From Thiohalomonas sp041685045 (GTDB taxonomy: Bacteria; Pseudomonadota; Gammaproteobacteria; Thiohalomonadales; Thiohalomonadaceae), in NCBI GenBank assembly GCA_041685045.1, contig JAWLGP010000022.1:12293-76292 (forward strand): a stretch of DNA of 64,000 nt, given 5' to 3'. The translations under genes and the position numbers were made by a program. Each line of letters opens with the position of its first letter. Position 1 is the stretch's first letter. The notes beneath the pieces were generated by a model. The model was not told the origin of the DNA. It ran no database searches and worked only from the letters and a program-made list of their open reading frames with translations. Shown piece by piece: positions 54,234-62,058 of this stretch.

Positions 54234-55054
54234 GTGCGGTTCACTCCCAGGTGGAACCAGGGGAAGGCCTTGCGCGAGACCACACGCAGCAGCCAGTCGA
54301 GCAGAAAGGCGAGCAGGGTGATCCAGACGACATAGGGCAGGATGGTGTCCATGGCCATGTAGCGGCGCAGGAGGAAGATGCGGTAGCCGAGGCCGTCGGT
54401 GGCGGCGATCGCTTCGGCGGCGATCAGAAACAGCCAGGCCGGACCCAGCGACAGGCGCACCGAGTCGATGAGCCGCGGCAGCATCTGCGGCAGGAGCACG
54501 CGGATGATCACCTGCCAGCTGGAGGCGCCGAGGGTCTGCGCCTTGATGATCTGTTCGCTCGGCAGTTCCCCCACCCGCAGCGCGAGGTCGCGCATGATGA
54601 AGGGTGCGACGCCGATGACGATGAGCACCACTTTGGATAGCTCGCCCAGGCCGAAGACGATGAACAGGATCGGCAGGATGGCGAGGGGTGGAATCAGCGA
54701 AAGCGCGGCGATGAGCGGCGACAGCGTGGCCCTCGCGTAGGGAACGGCGCCGGTCAGAATACCGAATGCCAAACCGGCCAGTGCGGCGAGTCCGACACCG
54801 AGACCCAGCCGTTGCAGGCTGGCGAGGGTATCGCCCCACAGCACGATCTCGCCCGTGCGGCGGCTCGGCTCCACGGCCACCTGTTGGATTGCCTCGCCGA
54901 AGCTCGACAGCGCCGGCAGCAGTTTGTCGTTGGGGTTCGCTTCCAGCCGCAGGTCGGAGGCGATCAGGTAGAGCAGCGCCAGGAGCACGAACGGCAATAT
55001 GCCGAGCACGATGGCGCCGGTGCGATCGGGTTGTCGGTTGATGAGGCGGCTCAT
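54230..55054 (-). CDS. ABC transporter permease (nitrate/taurine/urea type), guanidine importer
   Basis: Integral membrane protein of 274 residues with about six helices. The transporter EAA-like loop reads IKAQTLGASSWQVIIRVLLP, between helices four and five. Typical neighbours SLIPPLAILPILFIVFGLGE and GPAWLFLIAAEAIAATDGLG match the SsuC/TauC/NrtB group. It overlaps the ATPase gene by 4 nt and follows the binding protein by 59 nt. Confidence 0.9.
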   Translation of the reverse strand: MSRLINRQPDRTGAIVLGILPFVLLALLYLIASDLRLEANPNDKLLPALSSFGEAIQQVAVEPSRRTGEIVLWGDTLASLQRLGLGVGLAALAGLAFGILTGAVPYARATLSPLIAALSLIPPLAILPILFIVFGLGELSKVVLIVIGVAPFIMRDLALRVGELPSEQIIKAQTLGASSWQVIIRVLLPQMLPRLIDSVRLSLGPAWLFLIAAEAIAATDGLGYRIFLLRRYMAMDTILPYVVWITLLAFLLDWLLRVVSRKAFPWFHLGVNRT

Positions 55055-55113
55055 GGCGGTTCCCGGTTTGGTAGTTGGAGCGGACGTCCTTGTCCGTTAC
55101 TGCTCCAAACTGC

Positions 55114-56193
55114 TTACAACTTCCCTTCCGCCGCCATCTGCACGTAGGTCGGGTCGAAACGCAGCTTCACGTTTTGCGCATCGCCCAGCACCGAGCCATC
55201 GGCGAATTCCATACCCACCGCGTCGATACTGCTGGCGCCTTCGCCCAACAGGCCGTGGTCGAAGGAGAAGCGGCGCACGTTGTCCATGGTGGTCTTCAGT
55301 TCCGGGCTGGCGGTGAACGCGGCGGCTTCGCCGGCCTGGTAGAACATTTTGGTGGCGGCGAGTTGCGCGTCATAGCCGGCCAGGTCGGTGCCGGAGGCCT
55401 CACCCATGTAGGTACGCGCCGCCTTGCCTGCGGCGTCATCCTTCGCCATCAGCGCCATCGTCTCGAACCACGCGCCGACCAGCGCCTTGCCGAATTCCGG
55501 GTTGTCCTTCAGCGTCTCGCTGTTGACCGCCAGCATGTCGATGATCTCGCCGGGGATCTGGCTGGAGTCGAACACCTTCGCTGCGCTCGGGTCCTTCATC
55601 ACTTCCGAGAGCTGCGGATTCCACAGGGTGACGGCGGTGACGTCCGGCGCCTGGTAGGCGGCGACGATGTCGGCATCCGAGGTGTTGACCACGGTGACGT
55701 CACGCTCGGCCAGGCCGACCGTTTCCAGGCCGCGGGCCAGCGTGTAGTGGGAGACGGAGAGTTCGACCAGATTGACGTTCTGCCCCTTGATGTCGGCCAG
55801 CGACTTGGCATTTTTCAGCACGATGGCGTCGTTGCCGTTGGAGTAGTCGCCCAGGATCAGCGCGGTGGTGTCGACGCCGCCGGCCGCCGGGATGGTGAGG
55901 GCGTCCATGTTGGTCATGGTGCCGGCATCGAAGGCACCGGCGGTGTACTGATTGATCGATTCGATATAGTCGTTCAGCTGCACCACTTCGATCGCGATGC
56001 CGTACTTGTCGGCCCACTTCTTCACGATGCCGTGTTGGGCCGCGTAGTCCCAGGGCATCCAGCCCACGTAGATGGTCCAGGCGACACGGAACGAATCCTT
56101 CTTCTCGGCCATCGCCGCCGGTGAGAACGCGGCGGCGGCCAGACCACCCAGCACAACCCCCACTTTCAGATACTGCTTCAACTTAGAACGCAT
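55114..56193 (-). CDS. ABC transporter periplasmic binding protein, putative guanidine/urea binder
   Basis: Protein of 359 residues. A signal peptide is visible (MRSKLKQYLKVGVVLGGLAA, cleavage after AMA near residue 29). The mature part is a NMT1/THI5/SsuA-like binding fold (FRVAWTIYVGWMPWDYAAQH, YIESINQYTAGAFDAGTMTN, NVNLVELSVSHYTLARGLET). In databases this subgroup is named putative urea ABC binding protein; the guanidine-I riboswitch upstream and the gene neighbourhood point to guanidine. Start ATG 56193 lies 113 nt after the end of the riboswitch. Confidence 0.88.
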   Translation of the reverse strand: MRSKLKQYLKVGVVLGGLAAAAFSPAAMAEKKDSFRVAWTIYVGWMPWDYAAQHGIVKKWADKYGIAIEVVQLNDYIESINQYTAGAFDAGTMTNMDALTIPAAGGVDTTALILGDYSNGNDAIVLKNAKSLADIKGQNVNLVELSVSHYTLARGLETVGLAERDVTVVNTSDADIVAAYQAPDVTAVTLWNPQLSEVMKDPSAAKVFDSSQIPGEIIDMLAVNSETLKDNPEFGKALVGAWFETMALMAKDDAAGKAARTYMGEASGTDLAGYDAQLAATKMFYQAGEAAAFTASPELKTTMDNVRRFSFDHGLLGEGASSIDAVGMEFADGSVLGDAQNVKLRFDPTYVQMAAEGKL

Positions 56194-56306
56194 GTCGGAC
56201 TCCTCGCTTGTTGAAAACCGGGCGGAAAAGCGTGGAGCGATCCGGAAGGGAGAATGCGTGTGGGCCGTGTGGAGAAGACCCGTTCGAATGCTTGCGCTTC
56301 GCGGTA

Positions 56307-56406
56307 TCGTCTCCCGGGCTTTTGTCCCGCCGTGTATCCGGCCGTGTGACCGGACTGCATCCCTCGGACCAGTCGCCTTCAGAGTGAAGGCCGGAACCCT
56401 AGATGC
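56307..56406 (-). promoter_or_regulatory. Guanidine-I riboswitch (ykkC)
   Basis: On the minus strand the conserved elements appear in order: ATCTAGGGTTCCGGCC, GACTGGTCCGAGGGATGCAG, CCGGTCACACGG, ATACACGGCGGGACAAAAGC and CCCGGGAGACGA. These are the strongly conserved blocks of the guanidine-sensing ykkC RNA (the CTAGGGTTCCG start, the GGTCCGAGNG loop, ACACGG, and the GGGACAAAAGCCCGGGAGA end). It lies in the leader of the ABC importer operon, 9 nt after the predicted sigma-54 start. It switches expression on when guanidine binds. Confidence 0.93.
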
Positions 56407-56423
56407 ACATTTCGGAAATGGTT

Positions 56424-56441
56424 TTGCAATTGGTGTGCCTG
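56424..56441 (-). promoter_or_regulatory. Sigma-54 promoter for the guanidine importer operon
   Basis: The minus strand reads AGGCACACCAATTGCAAA: GG (56439-56438) and GC (56427-56426) are separated by exactly 10 nt, matching TGGCAC-N5-TTGC. The predicted start is about 56414, just before the riboswitch begins. NtrC-like sites lie 113-129 and 195-211 nt upstream. Confidence 0.75.
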
Positions 56442-56526
56442 TTTCGCGAAATTCGCTGTGAGCCGCGAGGGACCGCGATTTCCAGGAAAAAGCATTGGCA
56501 ACCCGCGCGCCCCTGTCGGCAACCAA

Positions 56527-56543
56527 TGCACCGAGTACGTGCA
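56527..56543. promoter_or_regulatory. NtrC-like enhancer site, shared by the divergent promoters
   Basis: TGCACCGAGTACGTGCA fits the NtrC dyad TGCAC-N7-GTGCA. It is about 113-129 nt upstream of the minus-strand sigma-54 start and 110-126 nt upstream of the plus-strand start, the usual enhancer distance for both. Confidence 0.7.
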
Positions 56544-56608
56544 CAACGACGTCCCCCTGCCCCGAATCAGCGCGCACGCTTTGTGTGGAATTACCGATAT
56601 TCCGCGCC

Positions 56609-56625
56609 TGCACTGCCCCGGTGCA
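56609..56625. promoter_or_regulatory. Second NtrC-like site
   Basis: TGCACTGCCCCGGTGCA again fits TGCAC-N7-GTGCA. It lies immediately upstream of the plus-strand -24 element (3 nt), so on that arm it may be a weak or repressive site. Confidence 0.6.
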
Positions 56626-56626
56626 G

Positions 56627-56643
56627 TGGTACAGCTCTTGCAA
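56627..56643 (+). promoter_or_regulatory. Sigma-54 promoter for the guanidine catabolic operon
   Basis: TGGTACAGCTCTTGCAA: GG (56628-56629) and GC (56640-56641) are 10 nt apart, matching TGGCAC-N5-TTGC with one change. The predicted start is about 56653, leaving a leader of about 63 nt to the ATG at 56716, which has the strong RBS AAAGGAGGT. Confidence 0.7.
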
Positions 56644-56715
56644 ACGTCGTCCGCGAGGACTTACGGGATTACGCCGTGGGTCCGGGTCATTCCTATCGAT
56701 GCTAAAGGAGGTCCT

Positions 56716-57459
56716 ATGGCTTCGGACGTCAACAAGATCGACGCCGACCGCATCCTCTGGAGCGAAGAGGTTCCGGGAGGCGTCCACTGGTCGGGCATCG
56801 TCCGGCGCGGCACCACGCTGCGGCTGACCGATGTCTCCGGCGGTGCCAACGTCTCCATGGTGCTCTTCAATCAGGAGGAGAAGCTGGAGCGCTACAACAT
56901 GGCAGACACGCTGAAGGCCCAGCACACCGCCCATCTCACGCGCGGCCACGCCTGCTACTCCGATATGGGGCGCATCCTCTGCTCCATCACCGAGGACACC
57001 GTGGGCTGGCACGATCCGATCGGCGGTCTCACCGACGCGGCACAGGTGGAGAGGCAATACGGTCGGGTCGGTTTTCAGGAGGCGCGCAACGGCATGTATC
57101 GCAACGGCCGCGACAGCCTGCTGATCGAGGTCGGCAAGTACGGGCTCGGCAAGCGTGACCTGCCGGCGCCGATCAACTTTTTCAGCAAGGTGATGGTGGA
57201 CGAGGCGGGCCGGCTCAACTTCGTGCCGGAGAATTCGAAGGCGGGCGATTTCGTCGACCTGCGTTTCGAGATGAACACCCTGGTGGCGCTCTCCACCTGT
57301 CCCCATCCACTCGATCCGAGCCCTCGCTATCGGGTCCAGCCTTTGCGGCTGACGGCGTGGCGCTCGGAGCCGGTGGCCGGCGACGATCGGGTGCGCACCT
57401 TCTGCCCGGAAAACGCCCGCGGCTTTGCCAACACCGAACGGCTCTACGCCGGCGCTTAG
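56716..57459 (+). CDS. Urea-carboxylase-associated protein 1 / carboxyguanidine deiminase subunit (DUF1989)
   Basis: Protein of 247 residues starting MASDVNKIDADRILW. Characteristic stretches: LRLTDVSGGANVSMVLFNQE, YSDMGRILCSITEDTVGWHD, GKRDLPAPINFFSKVMVDEA and ALSTCPHPLDPSP. This is the DUF1989 family, long named 'urea carboxylase-associated' and now known as a subunit of carboxyguanidine deiminase, which converts carboxyguanidine to allophanate and ammonia. First gene of the plus arm; 9 nt before the second subunit gene. The specific CgdA assignment rests on order and length. Confidence 0.88.
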   Translation: MASDVNKIDADRILWSEEVPGGVHWSGIVRRGTTLRLTDVSGGANVSMVLFNQEEKLERYNMADTLKAQHTAHLTRGHACYSDMGRILCSITEDTVGWHDPIGGLTDAAQVERQYGRVGFQEARNGMYRNGRDSLLIEVGKYGLGKRDLPAPINFFSKVMVDEAGRLNFVPENSKAGDFVDLRFEMNTLVALSTCPHPLDPSPRYRVQPLRLTAWRSEPVAGDDRVRTFCPENARGFANTERLYAGA

Positions 57460-57468
57460 GAGCGTGCC

Positions 57469-58128
57469 ATGACTGCAATGACACAGATTGAAAGTCCACT
57501 CGACCCGGCCAACGCGGTCTACGACTTCACCCTGCGTGCCGGCGAGCCGTGGATGCATGAGGTGAAGCAGGGACAGGTGCTGCGGATGGTCGACCTGGAA
57601 GGCAACCAGGCGGTGGACACCCTGTTCTACAGTGCGGCCGATCCGGCCGAGCGGTACGACGCCAATGCCACCATCACCGCCCAGGGCAGCATCTATCTCA
57701 CCACCGGTTCACAGCTGTTGTCCAACGACGGCCGGGCGATGCTCACCATCACCGCCGACACCTGCGGTCGCCACGACACCCTCGGCGGCGCCTGTGCCGC
57801 GGAGAGCAACACGGTGCGCTACGCACTCGACAAGCTGTACATGCACAACTGCCGCGACAACTATCTGATCGCGATTGCGGAGTGGGGCAACGGCATGTCG
57901 AAGCGGGATCTCGCCAGCAACATCAACTTCTTCATGAACGTGCCGGTCACGCCCGAAGGCGGCCTCACCTTCGAAGACGGGATCTCCGCGCCGGGCAAGT
58001 ACGTGGAGCTGCGTGCCGAGATGGACGTGATTGTGCTCATCTCCAACTGCCCGCAGCTCAACAACCCGTGCAACGCCTACAACCCGACGCCCGCCCAGCT
58101 GTTGGTTTGGGACGCGCCGAACAAGTAA
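57469..58128 (+). CDS. Urea-carboxylase-associated protein 2 / carboxyguanidine deiminase subunit (DUF1989)
   Basis: Protein of 219 residues, paralogous in layout to the preceding gene: LRMVDLEGNQAVDTLFYSAA, ITADTCGRHDTLGGACAAES, SKRDLASNINFFMNVPVTPE and ISNCPQLNNPCNAYNPTP. Both subunits carry the Cys/His/Asp-rich clusters expected of a metal-dependent deiminase heteromer. It is followed by a 171-nt gap before the carboxylase gene. Confidence 0.88.
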   Translation: MTAMTQIESPLDPANAVYDFTLRAGEPWMHEVKQGQVLRMVDLEGNQAVDTLFYSAADPAERYDANATITAQGSIYLTTGSQLLSNDGRAMLTITADTCGRHDTLGGACAAESNTVRYALDKLYMHNCRDNYLIAIAEWGNGMSKRDLASNINFFMNVPVTPEGGLTFEDGISAPGKYVELRAEMDVIVLISNCPQLNNPCNAYNPTPAQLLVWDAPNK

Positions 58129-58299
58129 GCCCAGCCGCACCGACTGCGGGACGACCCGCAGCTCTTCCGAACAAGCCGGGACGGCCCGGCCCCATACCGA
58201 ACAGAGATGCACAAAGCGCAGTGTCACCGCGAACGTGGTCGCAGTCGTTCCCGGTAACACGAATGCCGCCGTGCCGATGAACAGACGGGAGAGAGACAG

Positions 58300-61200
58300 A
58301 TGTTTTCCAAGGTACTGATTGCCAATCGTGGCGAGATCGCCTGCCGCATCATTCGCACGTTGAAGCGGATGGGGATCGGTTCGGTCGTGGTCTACTCCGA
58401 AGCGGACCGCCATGCGGCCCATGTCGAAATGGCCGACGAGGCGATCGGTATCGGCGCTGCCCCGGCGTCGCAGAGTTACCTGCTCGGGGAGAAGATCCTG
58501 GAAGCAGCGAAGGCAACCGGGGCCGAGGCGATCCATCCCGGCTACGGCTTGTTGAGCGAGAACGCCGAATTTGCCGAGCAGTGCGAAGCGGCCGGAATCC
58601 GCTTCATCGGTCCCACGCCGCAGCAGATGCGCGACTTCGGCCTGAAGCACACCGCGCGCGCACTGGCCGAGGCCAACGACGTTCCGCTGCTGCCGGGCAG
58701 CGGGCTGCTGGCCGACGCGACCGAGGCGCGGCAAAAGGCGGAGACGATCGGCTACCCGGTGATGCTGAAGAGCACCGCCGGGGGCGGCGGCATCGGCATG
58801 CAGGTGTGCCGCAACGAACAGGAGCTGAGCGGCGCCTGGGAGTCGGTTGAGCGGCTCGCCCGCAACAACTTCGGCCAGGCCGGCATCTTCCTGGAGAAGT
58901 ACGTCGAGCACGCCCGCCATATCGAGGTGCAGATCTTCGGTGACGGCGCCGGCAAGGTGATCGCCCTGGGCGAACGCGACTGTTCGCTGCAGCGGCGCAA
59001 CCAGAAGGTGGTGGAGGAGACCCCGGCACCCGGACTGAACGAGGCGCGCCGACAACAGCTGCTGGCCGCGGCCGTGCGCCTCGGCGAGGCGGTGCAGTAC
59101 CGCTCCGCCGGCACCGTGGAGTTCGTCTTCGATGCCGACACCCAGGCCTTCTACTTCCTCGAGGTGAACACCCGCCTGCAGGTGGAGCACGGCGTCACCG
59201 AGGCGGTGAACGGCGTCGACCTGGTGGAGTGGATGGTGCGGCTCGCCGCAGGCGAAAGCGGTTTCCTCGACCGCTTCGAGTACGCACCGCGCGGCTGGTC
59301 GATCCAGGCCCGCATCTACGCCGAGGACCCGGCCCGCGAATTCCAGCCGAGCGCCGGCACCCTCACCGAGGTGCGGTTCCCGGAGGGCGTGCGCTGCGAC
59401 ACCTGGGTGAGCCGCGGCAGCGAGGTACCGCCCTACTACGACCCGCTGATCGCCAAGCTGATCGTTCATGGTGACGATCGTGAGGACGCCCTGGCCAAAC
59501 TGGCTTCGGCACTGAACGAGAGCCGTCTCGCCGGCACCGAGACCAACCTCGATTATCTCGCGCAGGTGGTCACCGAACCGGTGTTCCGCGAGGGGCGCCA
59601 TACCACGAAGTACCTCGACACGCTAAGCTACCGGCCCGCCACCATCGGCGTGCTCCAGCCCGGCACCCAGACCACCGTGCAGGACTACCCCGGCCGGGTC
59701 GGCCACTGGGACGTGGGCGTGCCGCCCTCCGGCCCGATGGACCACCTGGCGTTTCGCCTCGCCAACCGGCTGGTGGGCAACGACGAGGGTACGGCGGCGC
59801 TGGAACTGACCCTCTCCGGTCCGACCCTGCGCTTCAACAGCGAGGCGGTGATCGCCCTCGCCGGTGCGCCGATGCAGGCGGAGCTCGACGGCGAGGCGGT
59901 GCCGTTCTGGCAGGCGCTCACGGTGCCGGCCGGCAGCACCCTGAAGATCGGCACCGTCACCGGCGGCGGCGCCCGCGCCTACCTCGCGGTGCGCGGCGGC
60001 ATCGACGTGCCGGAGTATCTCGGCAGCCGCGCCACCTTCACCCTGGGCCAGTTCGGCGGGCACGCCGGGCGCACGCTGCGGGTGGGGGACACCCTGCACC
60101 TTGGCGAAGCGACTAACGGATCGCTCGGTACCCTCCCTGCCGAAGCGGTGCCGGTCTACGGCAAGCACTGGGAGATCGGCGTGCTGTACGGCCCCCACGG
60201 CGCACCCGACTTCTTCACCGACGAAGACATCGTCATGTTCTTCGGCACCGACTGGGAGGTGCATTACAACTCCAGCCGCACCGGTGTGCGCCTCATCGGG
60301 CCGAAACCGAAGTGGGCGCGCAGCGACGGTGGCGAGGCGGGGCTGCACCCCTCCAACATCCACGACAACGCCTACGCCATCGGCTCGGTGGACTTTACCG
60401 GCGACATGCCGGTGATCCTCGGCCCGGACGGACCCAGCCTCGGCGGCTTCGTCTGCCCCGCCACCATCGTGCAGGCGGAGCTGTGGAAGCTCGGCCAGCT
60501 CAAGGCCGGCGACACCGTCCGCTTCAAACGGCTGTCGCTGGCGCAAGCCAATGCCCGCGAGCGGGCGCTGGACGCCTACATCGCCCACCTGGGTGAAACC
60601 TCGCTACCGGTGCCGTTGCCGACCGACGAGGAAGAAGACCGCCCGGTACTGCACCGCATCGACCCTACGGAACATCCGGTGGCGGTCACCTACCGCCAGG
60701 CCGGCGACCGCAACCTGCTGATCGAGTACGGCCCGCTGGTGCTTGACCTCAACCTGCGTTTTCGCGTCCACGCCCTGATGAACTGGCTCGAGGAGCAGGC
60801 CATCCCCGGCATCCTCGACCTGACCCCCGGCATCCGCTCCCTGCAGGTACATTTTGACAGCCGGGTGATCGACCGCGACGACCTGCTGGCCCAGCTCGTT
60901 ACCGGCGAGCAGTTACTCGGTGCCATCGACGACATGGAGGTGCCAACCCGAATCGTCCACCTGCCGCTCTCCTGGGACGACTCCGCCACCCGGCTCGCCA
61001 TCGACAAGTACATGCAGTCGGTGCGCAAGAACGCCCCCTGGTGCCCGAGCAACATCGAGTTCATCCGCCGCATCAACGGGCTGGAGGATATCGAGGCGGT
61101 CAAGCAGATCCTGTTCGAGGCCAGCTACCTGGTGATGGGCCTCGGTGACGTCTATCTCGGTGCGCCGGTGGCCACCCCCATCGACCCGCGCCACCGGCTG

Positions 61201-61899
61201 GTGACCACCAAGTACAACCCGGCGCGCACCTGGACCCCGGAAAACGCGGTCGGCATCGGCGGCTCCTATCTCTGCGTCTACGGCATGGAGGGACCCGGCG
61301 GCTATCAGTTCGTCGGCCGCACCCTGCAGATGTGGAACCGCTACCGTGCCACCGACGCCTTCGAAGCGGGCAAGCCGTGGCTGCTGCGTTTCTTCGATCA
61401 GATCCGCTTCTATCCGGTCAGCGAGGAGGAGCTGCTGCAGATCCGCGACGAGTTCCCCGCCGGCCGCTACCCGTTCAAGGTGGAGGAAACGACCTTCAGC
61501 CTGCGCGAATACAACGCCTATTTGGCTGAAAACGCCGACGCGATTGCCGCCTTCAAGGCGACCCAGCAGGCGGCGTTCGAGGCCGAACGCGAGGCCTGGG
61601 AGCGGAGCGGGCAGGCCCACTGGGAAGAGAGCGACGCCGGCGCCGAAGTTGACACCGAGGCGGCGCTGCCGGAGGGCTGTCACGCCATCGCCACCCACGT
61701 GCCGGGCAGCGTCTGGCAGATCCCGGTGCAGCCGGGCGACCGGGTGAAACCCGGCGATGAGCTGGTGATCGTCGAGTCGATGAAGATGGAGATCGCCATC
61801 CTCGCCGCCGAGAAGGGCGTGGTGGAGAAGGTGCTCTGCAGCGAGGGCGGCCAGGTGGCCGCCGGCCAGAACCTGGTGGTGATCCGGGGCCAAAAGTGA
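58300..61899 (+). CDS. Biotin-dependent guanidine carboxylase (urea carboxylase family)
   Basis: Large single-chain enzyme of 1199 residues. Biotin carboxylase domain 1-450: ANRGEIACRIIRTLKRMGIG, ATP-grasp MLKSTAGGGGIGMQVCRNE, and EVNTRLQVEHGVTEAVNG. The carboxyltransferase is built from KipA/AHS2-like (about 450-770, VQDYPGRVGHWDVGVPPSGP) and KipI/AHS1-like (about 790-1010) parts. The C-terminal biotinyl domain has ESMKMEIAILAAEKG with biotinylated Lys1162. It carboxylates guanidine (or urea) using ATP and bicarbonate. The neighbours and riboswitch favour guanidine. RBS GGGAGAGAG. Confidence 0.9.
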   Translation: MFSKVLIANRGEIACRIIRTLKRMGIGSVVVYSEADRHAAHVEMADEAIGIGAAPASQSYLLGEKILEAAKATGAEAIHPGYGLLSENAEFAEQCEAAGIRFIGPTPQQMRDFGLKHTARALAEANDVPLLPGSGLLADATEARQKAETIGYPVMLKSTAGGGGIGMQVCRNEQELSGAWESVERLARNNFGQAGIFLEKYVEHARHIEVQIFGDGAGKVIALGERDCSLQRRNQKVVEETPAPGLNEARRQQLLAAAVRLGEAVQYRSAGTVEFVFDADTQAFYFLEVNTRLQVEHGVTEAVNGVDLVEWMVRLAAGESGFLDRFEYAPRGWSIQARIYAEDPAREFQPSAGTLTEVRFPEGVRCDTWVSRGSEVPPYYDPLIAKLIVHGDDREDALAKLASALNESRLAGTETNLDYLAQVVTEPVFREGRHTTKYLDTLSYRPATIGVLQPGTQTTVQDYPGRVGHWDVGVPPSGPMDHLAFRLANRLVGNDEGTAALELTLSGPTLRFNSEAVIALAGAPMQAELDGEAVPFWQALTVPAGSTLKIGTVTGGGARAYLAVRGGIDVPEYLGSRATFTLGQFGGHAGRTLRVGDTLHLGEATNGSLGTLPAEAVPVYGKHWEIGVLYGPHGAPDFFTDEDIVMFFGTDWEVHYNSSRTGVRLIGPKPKWARSDGGEAGLHPSNIHDNAYAIGSVDFTGDMPVILGPDGPSLGGFVCPATIVQAELWKLGQLKAGDTVRFKRLSLAQANARERALDAYIAHLGETSLPVPLPTDEEEDRPVLHRIDPTEHPVAVTYRQAGDRNLLIEYGPLVLDLNLRFRVHALMNWLEEQAIPGILDLTPGIRSLQVHFDSRVIDRDDLLAQLVTGEQLLGAIDDMEVPTRIVHLPLSWDDSATRLAIDKYMQSVRKNAPWCPSNIEFIRRINGLEDIEAVKQILFEASYLVMGLGDVYLGAPVATPIDPRHRLVTTKYNPARTWTPENAVGIGGSYLCVYGMEGPGGYQFVGRTLQMWNRYRATDAFEAGKPWLLRFFDQIRFYPVSEEELLQIRDEFPAGRYPFKVEETTFSLREYNAYLAENADAIAAFKATQQAAFEAEREAWERSGQAHWEESDAGAEVDTEAALPEGCHAIATHVPGSVWQIPVQPGDRVKPGDELVIVESMKMEIAILAAEKGVVEKVLCSEGGQVAAGQNLVVIRGQK

Positions 61900-61926
61900 G
61901 TGGCCGAAAACCGAACAAGAGGTGAC

Positions 61927-62021
61927 CGTAGGTCGGGTTAGCAACAGCGTAACCCGACGATCGTCTGCTAACCCGACCTACTTGGCTGAACAGAAATGTA
62001 GGGTGCGATTCATCGCACCGT
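61927..62021. repeat. Inverted pair of GTAGGTCGGGTTAGC repeats plus a GTGCGAT copy
   Basis: GTAGGTCGGGTTAGCAACAG and CTGCTAACCCGACCTACTTG are inverted arms forming a long hairpin; GTAGGGTGCGATTCATCGCA follows at about 61998. They fill the 159-bp gap between carboxylase and allophanate hydrolase genes without an ORF. Confidence 0.75.
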
Positions 62022-62058
62022 CACGGGGCGCCGGGGCGGCGCCCGCAGGAGACGAAAA

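Noticed and set aside
56450..56715. Second guanidine riboswitch on the plus strand
   Set aside because: The CTAGGGTTCCG and AAAGCCCGGGAGA blocks are absent in this orientation.
55114..57558. 814-codon minus frame covering the binding protein and its upstream region
   Set aside because: Only the part from 56193 down is real. The upstream extension reads through the riboswitch and antisense to a DUF1989 gene.
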